Assembly (NCBI RefSeq): GCF_026626635.1
Contig: NZ_JAPNKA010000001.1
Span: forward strand, 2,418,001-2,482,000
DNA: 64,000 bases
Source: Archangium lansingense
Lineage (GTDB): Bacteria > Myxococcota > Myxococcia > Myxococcales > Myxococcaceae
Direction of reading: 5' to 3'
Made by a program: the position numbers and the translations under genes. The notes beneath the pieces are model-generated. The model ran no database searches and was not told the origin of the DNA. It was given only the letters and a program-made list of their open reading frames with translations. Of the stretch, positions 18,923 to 28,066 are shown one piece after another (within the stretch, counting starts at the first letter, position 1; each line of letters opens with the position of its first letter).

Positions 18923-18952
18923 CACGCGGTGGACGATGTTCTCCACCGCGTG
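18923..18952 (+). terminator. hairpin after infC
   Basis: CACGCGGTGGA and TCCACCGCGTG form a perfect 11-bp stem with an 8-base loop, starting 13 bases after the infC stop and ending 33 bases before the stop of the convergent ykgJ-like gene. There is no T-run, as is usual in very GC-rich genomes, so its function as a bidirectional terminator is inferred from place and structure. Confidence 0.6.
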
Positions 18953-18984
18953 TGGCGCAGCACCTCACGGCACCTTCCTCGAGC

Positions 18985-19485
18985 TCAGGTCGGGTCCTCG
19001 AAGCGTCTCGGGCTACCGTGGAAGTGCTGATCGAGAAAGGCCTCGGCCCGCTCCCGAGCGGCGTCTATTTCGGACGAGAATCCACTGGCTTCACCCCAGG
19101 CTGCGAAGCGAGCGCGCTCCAGCACCGAAGTGGGGCGCGGGTCCGTGTCGGGCGCGAGGCCCCGCTCCACGGCCGAGAGCAGGGCGTGTGCCTGTTCCAC
19201 CACCGAGCGCGCCTCCTCGAAGGAGACCGTCCCACCCGCCAGCGCGTTGAACAGCCGGCAGGCGTAGCGGCGGCACCCTTCCGGGCGCTCCGCGTAGAGG
19301 GTGCAACTGCGTCCCTTCAAGGCCGTGCAGCACTGGCGGACGGCCGGCGAGCCATCCGCGAGTGACACTACCTCTAGCCCGTTCCGCCGGGCGGCGTCGG
19401 CCTCGGCGCGCTGCAGCGGAACGTGGCTGAAGAGGTTGCCGTCGCAGCACAGGCCGCAGCTCCGGCACAGCTCGGACAGGGACAT
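18985..19485 (-). CDS. YkgJ-family Cys-cluster protein
   Basis: A 166-residue cytoplasmic protein. The N-terminal CRSCGLCCDG begins the CxxCxxCC-type metal-binding cluster of the YkgJ/CxxCxxCC family. Further Cys in RQCCTALKGRSC and EGCRRYACRLF complete the set. The family binds zinc or an Fe-S cluster, and its reaction is unknown. The C-terminal half is helical and Ala/Glu-rich. It follows the DUF3857 lipoprotein gene on the same strand, with 12 bases between, so the two are probably co-transcribed. Confidence 0.85.
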   Translation of the reverse strand: MSLSELCRSCGLCCDGNLFSHVPLQRAEADAARRNGLEVVSLADGSPAVRQCCTALKGRSCTLYAERPEGCRRYACRLFNALAGGTVSFEEARSVVEQAHALLSAVERGLAPDTDPRPTSVLERARFAAWGEASGFSSEIDAARERAEAFLDQHFHGSPRRFEDPT

Positions 19486-19497
19486 GGCGCCTGCTCC

Positions 19498-22400
19498 CTA
19501 CTTCACCAGCACCAGGTCCCTCGACTGGATGAGGTCCACCTCGCCGGCGAAGTGCGCGAAGTCGTCGTACTGCTTCACCGGGATGCGGGCGCGCTCCACC
19601 CGCAGCGTCTCGTCGATGGTGAGCGTGCGTCCCTCCTGCTTCTCCGTACGCAGCAGGCGCCCGAAGGGGCCCTCCACCTTGAGCTGGGCCTGCGGGTCCG
19701 ACAGCCGGAAGCCCTGCGGCATCGTCAGCGTCACCACCGTGCGGTTCTCCTCGGTGTCGTCGATGTACAGCGGCGTGGTGCGCGTGCTGATCTGCACGTA
19801 CTGGCGTCCCAGGCTCGAGGGCATGGTGATGGGCGGCAGCACCAGCTTGTCCTTGTCCGCCCGGGCGAAGCCGGACGCCTTGAACGCATAGCGCACCGTG
19901 AAGGGCGCCCCCACCTCCTCCGAGCGCTCCAGCTTCAGGTCCGTCAGCTCCGCCCCGCCGAAGTAGCGGCCTACAGCGCCCTGCAATGCCTGCCGCCGGC
20001 GCTCCCCGGAGATGGCCTCGAAGGCTTCCGCGAGCTGCGCCGCATCAAAGCCCGTGTACTGCTCCTCGCCCTTGCCGAGCAGCTGACCGTTTCCATCCAC
20101 CTCCAGCGCCAGCTTCACCAGCTTGCCGGGCCGCTGCTTCACGGGCGGCGTCTTCACCTTCTCCATCGCACGGCCAGGCTCGGGCAGCAGGTATGCGTCA
20201 CGCCCGCCCAGTGCCGACTCGGGCAGCTCACCGAAGGGCGCGAACCGCGTGGTGGTGTCCAGCCACACCGGCTCCTCTCCCGGCACCTCCGCTCGCAGCG
20301 TCACGTACGGCAGCAGCGACTCCTCGGGGAACAGGTACTCCGCTGGATCCGCCGAGAAGGTGCGCACGGCTACGATGCGCGTCGGAATCCCTAGCGCCTC
20401 CAGTCCCGCCTTCAGCACCCACATCCGGCTGCCCCGGTCCTGCGCCACCGACGCCGACGCCGACTGCGTCAGCCCCGCATCCCGGCCGCTGAAGCGCTTC
20501 ATCACCGCCGTGTACAGCGCCTTCACCGCCTCCAGCCCGCGCTTGTCTCCGGCTGCCTCGCGCGCAAACGCCTCCAGCTCCCAGTTGAGCGCGCCCCGGT
20601 CGAGGAATGCATCCGAGTACACCGCCACCAGCTTGTCGTTGCCTGTCGTGCCCGCGCCCACCACCACGAAGGGCAGGTACTCCTTGCTCGACGGAGGACC
20701 ATCCGGCTCGGGGATGAAGGGCGGCACGTTCTTCACCTCGAAGGTGAAGACCTCCTCGTCCCCCTTCACCACGGGCTGCGGCACCTTCATGTTGTGCGCG
20801 TCCACCTTCATGCCCGTGCCCTTGGGTGCCACCACCGTGTAGATGGCCCGGTGATCCGGCATGTTGGCGATGCGGAAGTAGAAGTCCGATGCCTTGAAGC
20901 CCGGCTGCGCCGGCCCGCGAGAGCCCTCCGCCAGCAGGTACTCCACCTCCACGTAGTCCCCCACCTGCACACCCGGCAGGCTGATGGTGTCCTTGCCCGC
21001 GATGCTCTCCGGCTCCAGCACCGTGCCATCCGCCTTGATGGTGCGCAGCGCCAACACCTGCGCGCCTGAAGGCAGATTCACCTCGGCGATCTCCTGCACG
21101 CCGCTCTGCTCCAGCGCCTTCTGGATGCTGTGGATGCGGGTAATCTGCGAGCCGTCCGGCCAGGCCTGCGTGGCTGCCGCGTCCAGCACGAAGACCGCGG
21201 CGCTCTCCTGGGCGCCCGGGTTGGCCTCGTAGTCCTTGATGGCCTGCCGCCCGTCGATGGCGTACGCCTGGAGAATCTCCTGCCCCGTCTTCGCGCGCAC
21301 CACGGCGCGGCGCAGGGCCAGGTTGTCGCCATCCAGCAACAGGGCCTGCTCGCGCAGGGCCAGCGCCCCGGTCGTGTCTCCGGCCAGCTCGCGCACGTCC
21401 GCCAGCTTCTCCAGCACCCGCGGGTTTCGTGGCCAGAGCGCGCTCAGGTTCTTCATCGTGGCCGTGGCATCGTCGAAGCGGCGCTGTGCCACATACGCGC
21501 TCGTCAGGGAGAGGCCAGTGGTGATGTCGCCCGGGTTGCGCATGAGCTGTTGCTGGTAGAGGGCAGCGGAGCGCTCCGGGTCTCCCCGCATCCGCGCATG
21601 ATCGGCGGCACGGCTGAGCGCGCCCGGGCAGCCCGCCATCGAGGCCATCAGCTCATCCGCGCGTGCCACCGCGTCGCGGCGACGCGCCAGCCCGTAGCGC
21701 ATCCCCAGCGCATCGCACAGCCCCGGCTGCGCTTGGAGTGCCGCCTCCAGGCTCTCCTCGGCCGCACTCTCCACCTCCAGCGCCATCGCCGTGCGCGCCT
21801 CCAGCAGGTACACGGGCCAGCCCGGCTGCTTCACCGCCGCCCGCGCCGTCTTGAGCGCCTCCATGGCCGCTGAATTCTGCCCGTCGTTGAGCGACAGCTC
21901 GGCGCGCAGCAGCAGCGCCGTCACGTCGCCCGGGTCCTTCGTCAGCGCCGCCTCGATGTCCCTCGTCGCGCGTCCGCGCGCCACCTTGGTGGGAATGCTC
22001 CGGTCCAGCGCGGCCAGCTCGGCGCGCAGCGAGAGGACGGCGGCCACCTGCGTCGCCTGCTGCAGGCGCGTCATCAGCCGCCAGGCCCCATCGGAGTCCC
22101 TTCCCATTCCGTCGCGCACCGCGGCGAAGTCCGCCAGCAGCGGGCCCGCCTCACCGGCGAGCGCAGCGGCCAGGTCCTCCGCGCGGGGGTACACCAGCTC
22201 CGCCTTCGCCTCCCGGGGCGCCGAGCCCCACGAGGAGGGCGCGGGCCCAGTGGCCGGGCTGTAGCGGATGGCCGACGGGCGTCCGTCCGCGCGCGCCAGG
22301 GAGAAGGACACGTTGGCCCCGCGCTGCTGGTCCTTCAGCAGCTTGATGAGGATGCGGTGCCGGCCCGCCGAGAGCTGCACGGGACGCACGGCCACCGTGG

Positions 22401-23283
22401 ACGCGGCGCGAGTGAAGTCGCGGCGCTCCAGCAGGGGCGCTCCATCCACCATCACCTTGAACGAGGAGGCGGAGACGGCGCGCACCAGGTAGACGCCGGC
22501 CTCGGGCACTTCGGCGTCCACGGCCATCAGGTAGATGTCGCCGCTGGGCGGCTCGCCCGCCACGTCCAGGCGGCTGTCCGGCGCGCGCAGGGTGCGCGGC
22601 ACGAGCGGACCGAAGGGGCCGGTGAAGGGGCCCGCCAGCGAGCCGTCCTTCTCCGGCGGGGTGAGTTCGTCGAAGGCGAGCAGGTGCCAGGGCGAGTAGG
22701 GCCCCACCAGCGTGGCCGTGTCCACCGCGCCCATGTCCTTGAGCGCGCGGGCCTGGGCGGCCCGGTCATCCCTCAGCCCGAGGATGGCCACCTGGCTGGC
22801 GCGCAGCAACTGAGCGGCCTCGCCCGAGGCACCGGCGTCGAGCGCGGTCTGGAGGCCCGTCAGGATGACGTCATCCAGCGCGGGGGAGGAGCCCACCATG
22901 TCCAGCACGTAGCGGGCGGAGGGCACCGCGAGGGGATGGTGCGGGGCTCGGGTGGCCACCGCCAGCGCGGCGTCGAGCGCGCGGCGCGGTTGGGCGGCAC
23001 GGCGCGCGAGCAGGTGCTGGCCGTAGAGGGCGTAGGGGTCGGCCGGGTCCTTGGCGCCGGCCTCATCGAAGCGGGCCTGGGCCGCGGCCGGGTCCCCCGT
23101 CATCAACCAGGAGTGGAAGCCAGCGAGCGCGAGCGTGCGCGCTTCGCTGTTTCCCTTCTGCGCCGCGGTGGCGGCTCGTTCGAGCACCTCGGTGGGCGAG
23201 GTGGAGTGGGCACAGCCGGCCATGAGGCCGGCGACGAGCAGCAGCGCGGTGAGGCGGCGAGTGGGCGTGCGCATGGAGCGCAC
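19498..23283 (-). CDS. large lipoprotein with TPR-like repeats, DUF3857 and degenerate transglutaminase domain
   Basis: A 1261-residue envelope protein with lipobox LMAGC (Cys24). Residues ~30-670 are Ala-rich helical repeats of TPR type (for example NPGDITTGLSLTSAYVAQRRFDDA). A DUF3857 domain begins near residue 705 (SQITRIHSIQKAL), then a transglutaminase-like core near 930-1020. The catalytic residues are not there: where the family has GDC-KD the sequence reads QDRGSRMWVLKAGLEALGIP, and where His is expected it reads LPYVTLRAEV; only the Asp of VWLDTT remains. DUF3858-like strands end the protein. I infer a binding or structural role. An ATG at 23274 is an alternative start. Confidence 0.82.
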   Translation of the reverse strand: MRSMRTPTRRLTALLLVAGLMAGCAHSTSPTEVLERAATAAQKGNSEARTLALAGFHSWLMTGDPAAAQARFDEAGAKDPADPYALYGQHLLARRAAQPRRALDAALAVATRAPHHPLAVPSARYVLDMVGSSPALDDVILTGLQTALDAGASGEAAQLLRASQVAILGLRDDRAAQARALKDMGAVDTATLVGPYSPWHLLAFDELTPPEKDGSLAGPFTGPFGPLVPRTLRAPDSRLDVAGEPPSGDIYLMAVDAEVPEAGVYLVRAVSASSFKVMVDGAPLLERRDFTRAASTVAVRPVQLSAGRHRILIKLLKDQQRGANVSFSLARADGRPSAIRYSPATGPAPSSWGSAPREAKAELVYPRAEDLAAALAGEAGPLLADFAAVRDGMGRDSDGAWRLMTRLQQATQVAAVLSLRAELAALDRSIPTKVARGRATRDIEAALTKDPGDVTALLLRAELSLNDGQNSAAMEALKTARAAVKQPGWPVYLLEARTAMALEVESAAEESLEAALQAQPGLCDALGMRYGLARRRDAVARADELMASMAGCPGALSRAADHARMRGDPERSAALYQQQLMRNPGDITTGLSLTSAYVAQRRFDDATATMKNLSALWPRNPRVLEKLADVRELAGDTTGALALREQALLLDGDNLALRRAVVRAKTGQEILQAYAIDGRQAIKDYEANPGAQESAAVFVLDAAATQAWPDGSQITRIHSIQKALEQSGVQEIAEVNLPSGAQVLALRTIKADGTVLEPESIAGKDTISLPGVQVGDYVEVEYLLAEGSRGPAQPGFKASDFYFRIANMPDHRAIYTVVAPKGTGMKVDAHNMKVPQPVVKGDEEVFTFEVKNVPPFIPEPDGPPSSKEYLPFVVVGAGTTGNDKLVAVYSDAFLDRGALNWELEAFAREAAGDKRGLEAVKALYTAVMKRFSGRDAGLTQSASASVAQDRGSRMWVLKAGLEALGIPTRIVAVRTFSADPAEYLFPEESLLPYVTLRAEVPGEEPVWLDTTTRFAPFGELPESALGGRDAYLLPEPGRAMEKVKTPPVKQRPGKLVKLALEVDGNGQLLGKGEEQYTGFDAAQLAEAFEAISGERRRQALQGAVGRYFGGAELTDLKLERSEEVGAPFTVRYAFKASGFARADKDKLVLPPITMPSSLGRQYVQISTRTTPLYIDDTEENRTVVTLTMPQGFRLSDPQAQLKVEGPFGRLLRTEKQEGRTLTIDETLRVERARIPVKQYDDFAHFAGEVDLIQSRDLVLVK

Positions 23284-23345
23284 AGGGATAATTCAATCCC
23301 ACGGGTGAGGCCACATCCACTTGCAGCGGTTGGCCCCTCTTCTGC

Positions 23346-25187
23346 TTACTTCGAACGCTTGCCCTTCGGTGCGGGGGCGGGCTTGGGCGGGGGCCGCTTG
23401 GCGGGAGTGGGAGCGACAGGCCTGGGCGTCTCTGCCCGGACAGGCGCCGATGCTTGGACCACCCCGGCGGGCTTGGGCGGCGCGGGCTTGACCTGATAGC
23501 TGAAGCTCTCGGCCTGGCAGATACCCTCGATGCAGCCGAAGGCAGGGGCTGGTGGGCCGCCGAACCTCAGTTCTTGCCAGTTCAGCCCCAGCTGGAGGGG
23601 CTCGAAGATGGGGCGCTTGTCTCCCTTGCTACCCAGCAAGGCGACGAGGGCTCCTTCCTCGTCCACGGCCAGCTCTAGCTCCACGGGACCTTCAGGGGAA
23701 TCGGGCCCCAGCATGGTTCCCCGCTTCTCTCCCAGCCTCCACTCGAGCCGGATGGGGACACCGGCACCGCCATACACCAGGGCCACGTACCTCTTCGGGT
23801 CGTCGGGCTGCGCCGTTTCTTCGAGCAGCAACAGCGCGACCTGCGAGTCCGGCAGAGGATCTTGGAGCAATGCATGCCGGAGTGTCTCTGGGAACGTGGG
23901 TTCGCGGCGCAAGGTATTCACCCGGGCCACGAAGCGGGCGGTGTCACCCTTCATGCCCGGCAGGTCCACGCGCATGAGGCCCACTCGCGACTGGCCTTCC
24001 ACGGCCGGAAAGACGAGCTTCTTGTCATCGAGCTCGAGGCGACGGCCAGATACCAGCATTGAGGGTTTGTCGGGCCCTTCTCCCAACGTCACCTTGCGCG
24101 GCTCGCCGTCCGAGGACGACAACCGTCCCGCGAAGCGCTCCGCCGAAGCCGGTCCGAGCGCCCCGGTGAGCGCGATGCCCGGCGGTATTGGCACGCGCCT
24201 TTCCAGGGTGCGCTGGTACGCCAGGGCCAACACGCCCATCGCGGACAGCACCAGCAGCGCGGCCACTCCTTGCATGAAGACGCGCACCGCTTTGCGCACG
24301 GCCCGGCCCACGCGCTGCATCCGGCTGAGCTTCGCCGGCCGCATGGTGGTGTAGTAGTGGGGCGCGAGCGGCTCCAGGTCCCGGATGAGGTCGGAGACGG
24401 TCGCGTAGCGATCCGCGGGCTGCTGCTTGAGGCAGTTGGCGATGATGCCGTCCAGCCTCGGGTCCAACTTCGGCTTGCGGCGCGAGGGGGGCTCGAAGCT
24501 GCCCGCGGGCAACTCGCCCACCAGCATCTCGTACAGGATGAGGCCGAGCGCGAAGATGTCCGCGCGCCCGTCCGCGTTCTTCGCGTCCACCCGCTGCTCG
24601 GGCGCCATATAGGACAGCGTCCCCATGGCCATATGGGTGCCGGTGAGGGCGAAGCGCGTGCTGGTGTCCTCGAGGAACGAGGCCAGGCCGAAGTCCGTCA
24701 CCTTGGGGATGTCACCGGCCTGCTCGTCGAAGAGGATGTTCTCCGGCTTGAGGTCCCGGTGGATGACGCCGCGGCCGTGCGCGTACTCGATGGCCCGGCA
24801 GATCTGCAGCATTACCCGCAGCGTGTCCTGCGAATCCTCCTGGGGCGCGCGCATCCGTTCTCGCAGCGAGGGCCCGTCCACGAACTCCATCACCAGGTAA
24901 TACGTCGACACGGTGCTGCCCTTGTCGACGATGGAGACGATGTTGGGGTGGCGCAGGGTGGCGAGCGCCGCGGCTTCCTTCTGGAAGCGGGCGACGAAGC
25001 TCTCCTCCTGGGCGAGCTGCTGGCTGAGCAGTTTGACGGCGACGGTGCGGCCCAGGGAGAGCTGGGTGGCCTTGTGCACCTCTCCCATGCCGCCAGCGCC
25101 GACGAGGCTCTCCAAGCGATAGCCGGGGATGAGATCCGGCGAGTGCGTCCGGCTGATGGCGGTCGAGGTTACGTCGAGCGATGGCAT
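23346..25187 (-). CDS. membrane Ser/Thr protein kinase
   Basis: A 613-residue Hanks-type kinase with a cytoplasmic kinase domain (about 22-290). The Gly-rich loop is GAGGMGEV, the catalytic Lys is Lys52 (VAVKLL), the catalytic loop is IHRDLKPEN, and DFG is in VTDFGLA. All catalytic residues are present. A transmembrane helix at about 299-324 is followed by an extracytoplasmic region of ~290 residues without a recognised fold, ending in a Pro/Lys-rich tail. The start MPSLDV at 25187 has no clear ribosome site; the frame continues to a GTG at 25313, so the N-terminus is uncertain. It lies 62 bases upstream of the DUF3857 lipoprotein gene on the same strand. Confidence 0.9.
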   Translation of the reverse strand: MPSLDVTSTAISRTHSPDLIPGYRLESLVGAGGMGEVHKATQLSLGRTVAVKLLSQQLAQEESFVARFQKEAAALATLRHPNIVSIVDKGSTVSTYYLVMEFVDGPSLRERMRAPQEDSQDTLRVMLQICRAIEYAHGRGVIHRDLKPENILFDEQAGDIPKVTDFGLASFLEDTSTRFALTGTHMAMGTLSYMAPEQRVDAKNADGRADIFALGLILYEMLVGELPAGSFEPPSRRKPKLDPRLDGIIANCLKQQPADRYATVSDLIRDLEPLAPHYYTTMRPAKLSRMQRVGRAVRKAVRVFMQGVAALLVLSAMGVLALAYQRTLERRVPIPPGIALTGALGPASAERFAGRLSSSDGEPRKVTLGEGPDKPSMLVSGRRLELDDKKLVFPAVEGQSRVGLMRVDLPGMKGDTARFVARVNTLRREPTFPETLRHALLQDPLPDSQVALLLLEETAQPDDPKRYVALVYGGAGVPIRLEWRLGEKRGTMLGPDSPEGPVELELAVDEEGALVALLGSKGDKRPIFEPLQLGLNWQELRFGGPPAPAFGCIEGICQAESFSYQVKPAPPKPAGVVQASAPVRAETPRPVAPTPAKRPPPKPAPAPKGKRSK

Positions 25188-25360
25188 GAGCGGAGGGGTC
25201 CGGAAGAGGGCGCTCAGGCTAGCAGAACCTGCCGGCTCCTGGCGTACAGGATGATCCAGGATGCTACGGGAAGAGAGCGTGTGAGCGTCTCCGGTCCGTG
25301 TACGGTTTTCCACCTACACCGCAGCGCTGGAGTTTGCTGAGAGTACGAGAGTCCGCGTGC

Positions 25361-26401
25361 TTACGGCACTGGGGGGCCGCTCACCGGAGCGGAAGGGCTC
25401 GCATCGCCACCTGCCCGGAAGCGCCGCAACCCTTCGTCATAGAGGGCGCGGTAGGACTCCAGCGGCAATCCGTTCACCTGGGCGCCAAATGTGTCCTCGT
25501 GCCCCGCGAGCCTGCGGGTGACTCGGGCGTTGACCTCGTTGCCGTAGTGGCGCCCGTCGTAGGTGTTGCCGGTGTGCGAGGTGACGTCGGAGGGCACAGC
25601 GAAGTCATAGACCTCGTCGAACACGGACGTGAGTGCGTGCAGGCTGCGCAGGTAGTCCGGTAGCACACCCGTGCGCTCCAGCTCGGCCACGTGCCACGCG
25701 GACAGCGGCGGCATCCATCCGACGAAGCGGGCCTCGGGAAAGAGGTCGCGCAGCTCGCGGAAGCGTGCCACCCGGGTTGGCTCCAGCGTGCGCGGGGAAC
25801 TCCGCAGGCCCTCGGGGTCGAAGGTGCCGGCGTCGGGACGGACCACCACCTCGAAGCGCTCGTCGTAGAACTTGGGGTAGGGCGACTGGTCCAGCACCGC
25901 CAGCATCGACCAGAGGAGCGCGTCCAACGACAGGTAGCTCTTCCAGCGCGGGGGAGGCGCCTCGCTCCGGGCGACGAAGTCCGGCACGTCCACCTGCGCG
26001 TCCACCCGGGGGTCGAAGTTCACGAAGTCCGCTCCGACGATGACGAGTGAGGGCTTCGCCCCATGGGCGCGCAACCACCGGGCATAGGAGAGGAACTCGC
26101 CCACCACCCCCGCGCTGAACGCGAGGTTGAGGCAGCGGTGCGGCTCCAGCAATGAGGGGCGCACGATGGTGGAGGTGGAGCTGCCCAGGATGATGCAGTC
26201 GTAGCGGGCGGGGTCCTGGAAGAAGAGGTTGGCCTTGGAGACGCGCTCGTTGAACTCGTAGTTGCGCCCGGTGAGGCGGTTGCCCCGGCCGTACCAGAGC
26301 GGATCCACGAGCAGGTTGAGCGCGAGCGCACCCAACACCAGTGCCGCCGTGGCCACCGCCCACTGCTTGAGGTACCTGTCCATGCTCACGGGCGTGTCCA
26401 C
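25361..26401 (-). CDS. AlgJ/DltD-like SGNH partner of MBOAT acyltransferase
   Basis: A 346-residue protein with one N-terminal membrane anchor (about 15-32) and a periplasmic SGNH-hydrolase-like domain. Block I is CIILGSSTS, with the nucleophile Ser in the GSS, and a C-terminal Asp-x-x-His pair is in YDGRHYG. Such proteins take an acyl group passed across the membrane by an MBOAT protein and transfer it to a polysaccharide or other surface polymer. It directly follows the MBOAT gene, with 1 base between, so the pair forms one operon. The acceptor polymer is unknown; no polysaccharide genes are in the window. Confidence 0.78.
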   Translation of the reverse strand: MDTPVSMDRYLKQWAVATAALVLGALALNLLVDPLWYGRGNRLTGRNYEFNERVSKANLFFQDPARYDCIILGSSTSTIVRPSLLEPHRCLNLAFSAGVVGEFLSYARWLRAHGAKPSLVIVGADFVNFDPRVDAQVDVPDFVARSEAPPPRWKSYLSLDALLWSMLAVLDQSPYPKFYDERFEVVVRPDAGTFDPEGLRSSPRTLEPTRVARFRELRDLFPEARFVGWMPPLSAWHVAELERTGVLPDYLRSLHALTSVFDEVYDFAVPSDVTSHTGNTYDGRHYGNEVNARVTRRLAGHEDTFGAQVNGLPLESYRALYDEGLRRFRAGGDASPSAPVSGPPVP

Positions 26402-26402
26402 G

Positions 26403-27935
26403 CTAGAAGTTGTAATAGATGAACTCGCTCACTTCGCTGAGGCGGAGGATGGCCACCGCGGCCATTGCGGCGCAGGCGAGCACCTGTCCCGGCGTGGGCT
26501 GCCAGCCCCAACGCGACGCTGGGAACGCGCGAGGCGAGTCCTCCACCAGCGCGGGGTTGTGAGGCCCCATCCAGCGGTGCAGGCCGCCCGACAGGAACAC
26601 CACCGGGAGCGCCGCGAGCAGCACGGCCGTCTTCGTCGCCGCTCGGAAGAAGCCGGAGAGGTCGTCGTTCCACACCGCGCGGAAGGCGAGTCCCGGCTGC
26701 GCACCGTGCGCCAGTCCCGCCATGCCCCGGAGCACGCCGAGCGCCCCCTCGAGCGTCTCGGCGCGGAAGAAGACCCAGGCCACCACCACCGCCAGATAGG
26801 TGGAAGCAATGGCCAGGGGCCGAGTCCATCGACCCTCCTGCCCGAGTGGCGCCAGTTCCCAGCGCTCGCGCACGGAGGTCCACACGTGGGTGACGACGAG
26901 CAGGGCACCATGCAGCCCGCCCCAGATGATGAAGTTCCACCCGGCTCCGTGCCACAGCCCGCCGAGCAGCATGGTGAGCATCAGGTTGACGTAGCGGCGG
27001 ACGCGGCCCTTCCGATTGCCGCCCAGCGCCACATAGAGGTAGTCGCGCAGGAAGCGAGAGAGGGAGATGTGCCAGCGGCGCCAGAACTCGACGATGCTCG
27101 CCGAGCGGTAGGGCGTGTCGAAGTTGAGGGGCAGGCGGATGTTGAACATCCACGCCAGCCCGATGGCCATATCCGAGTAGCCGGAGAAGTCGAAGTAGAG
27201 CTGCAGCGAGAAGGCGATGGCGCCCACCCAACCATCCACGAGGCCCACCGGCACGCCCTGGGCGGCGGCGGCGAAGACGGGATTGGCGAACTGCGCGACG
27301 ACATCCGCCACGGCTACCTTCTTGAACAGCCCGCGGAAGAAGCAGGTGAGCCCCACGGTGAGGCGCTCGGAGCGCAGGCGCGCCACGTCCGGCGAGGCGA
27401 ACTGCGGGAGCATCTCCCGGTGATTCACCAGGGGGCCGGCGATCTCATGCGGGAAGAAGGTGACGAAGAGGCCGTAGCGCAGGACGCTCGGCTCGCGGTG
27501 GCCGGTGCGGTAGCAGTCCACCAGGTAGGCCACCTGCTGGAAGGTATAGAAGGAGATGGCCAGCGGCAGCCGGGGAGGTGAGTAGTCCCACCGCGTCCCG
27601 AGCAGCGCCTGGAGGTTCTCCACGAGGAAGCCCGAGTACTTGAAGTACGCGAGCAGCCCCAGGTCGATGGTGAGGCCGGCGATGAGGAGCCAGCGGGCGC
27701 GCCGCTTGTCCACGGAGGAGAGGGCGGCGATGCGCGCGCCGAGCAGGTAGTCGAAGGACAGCGAGGCGACGAGCAGCAGCACGTAGCCGGCGGACCACCA
27801 GCCGTAGAAGACGAGGGAGGCGGCGAGGAGGGAGAACAGGGCCTCGCGCGTGCGGCCGCGGTGCCCCAGCCCGAAGTAGACGAGGAGGGCCGCGGGCAGG
27901 AAGGCGAAGAGGAAGACGTGCGAGTTGAAGAGCAT
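26403..27935 (-). CDS. MBOAT-family O-acyltransferase, AlgI-like
   Basis: A 510-residue polytopic membrane protein with about ten hydrophobic segments. The MBOAT catalytic His is in GGLWHGAGWNF (His329, close to His322 of AlgI). The family motif FHISLSRFLRDYLY-type segment is present as RRWHISLSRFLRDYLY. AlgI-type proteins move acetyl groups across the membrane for O-acetylation of exported polymers. The next gene encodes the matching SGNH partner. The start at 27935 begins MLFNSHVFLFAFLP, typical of AlgI relatives. The gene is divergent from the TetR-led operon. Confidence 0.92.
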   Translation of the reverse strand: MLFNSHVFLFAFLPAALLVYFGLGHRGRTREALFSLLAASLVFYGWWSAGYVLLLVASLSFDYLLGARIAALSSVDKRRARWLLIAGLTIDLGLLAYFKYSGFLVENLQALLGTRWDYSPPRLPLAISFYTFQQVAYLVDCYRTGHREPSVLRYGLFVTFFPHEIAGPLVNHREMLPQFASPDVARLRSERLTVGLTCFFRGLFKKVAVADVVAQFANPVFAAAAQGVPVGLVDGWVGAIAFSLQLYFDFSGYSDMAIGLAWMFNIRLPLNFDTPYRSASIVEFWRRWHISLSRFLRDYLYVALGGNRKGRVRRYVNLMLTMLLGGLWHGAGWNFIIWGGLHGALLVVTHVWTSVRERWELAPLGQEGRWTRPLAIASTYLAVVVAWVFFRAETLEGALGVLRGMAGLAHGAQPGLAFRAVWNDDLSGFFRAATKTAVLLAALPVVFLSGGLHRWMGPHNPALVEDSPRAFPASRWGWQPTPGQVLACAAMAAVAILRLSEVSEFIYYNF

Positions 27936-27976
27936 CCGCGAGCCGAAACGCCGGAAGCCCCCAGGTTACCAAATCT

Positions 27977-28010
27977 CCCCTCGCCCCCTGGGAGCGGGAC
28001 AGGGTGAGGG
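27977..28010. repeat. REP-like palindromic repeat, copy 3
   Basis: CCCCTCGCCCC-CTG-GGAGCGGGA then CAGGGTGAGGG, followed by TATCCGCCCC. It is an imperfect member of the family at 13561, 18042 and 32064, and shares its right flank (GGTGAGGGTATC-GCCCC) with the copy at 32064. It lies between the divergent MBOAT and tetR genes. Confidence 0.65.
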
Positions 28011-28031
28011 TATCCGCCCCCCTGCTTGCTA

Positions 28032-28053
28032 ACTTATTGAACGTTCGTTAAGT
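28032..28053. promoter_or_regulatory. palindromic TetR-type operator
   Basis: ACTTATTGAACGTTCGTTAAGT is symmetric at 18 of 22 positions (outer ACTTA/TAAGT, centre GAACGTTC). It lies 13 bases before the ATG of a TetR-family gene. Position, length and symmetry fit autorepression of the TetR-led operon. Confidence 0.72.
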
Positions 28054-28066
28054 AAGGGCCCCACGT

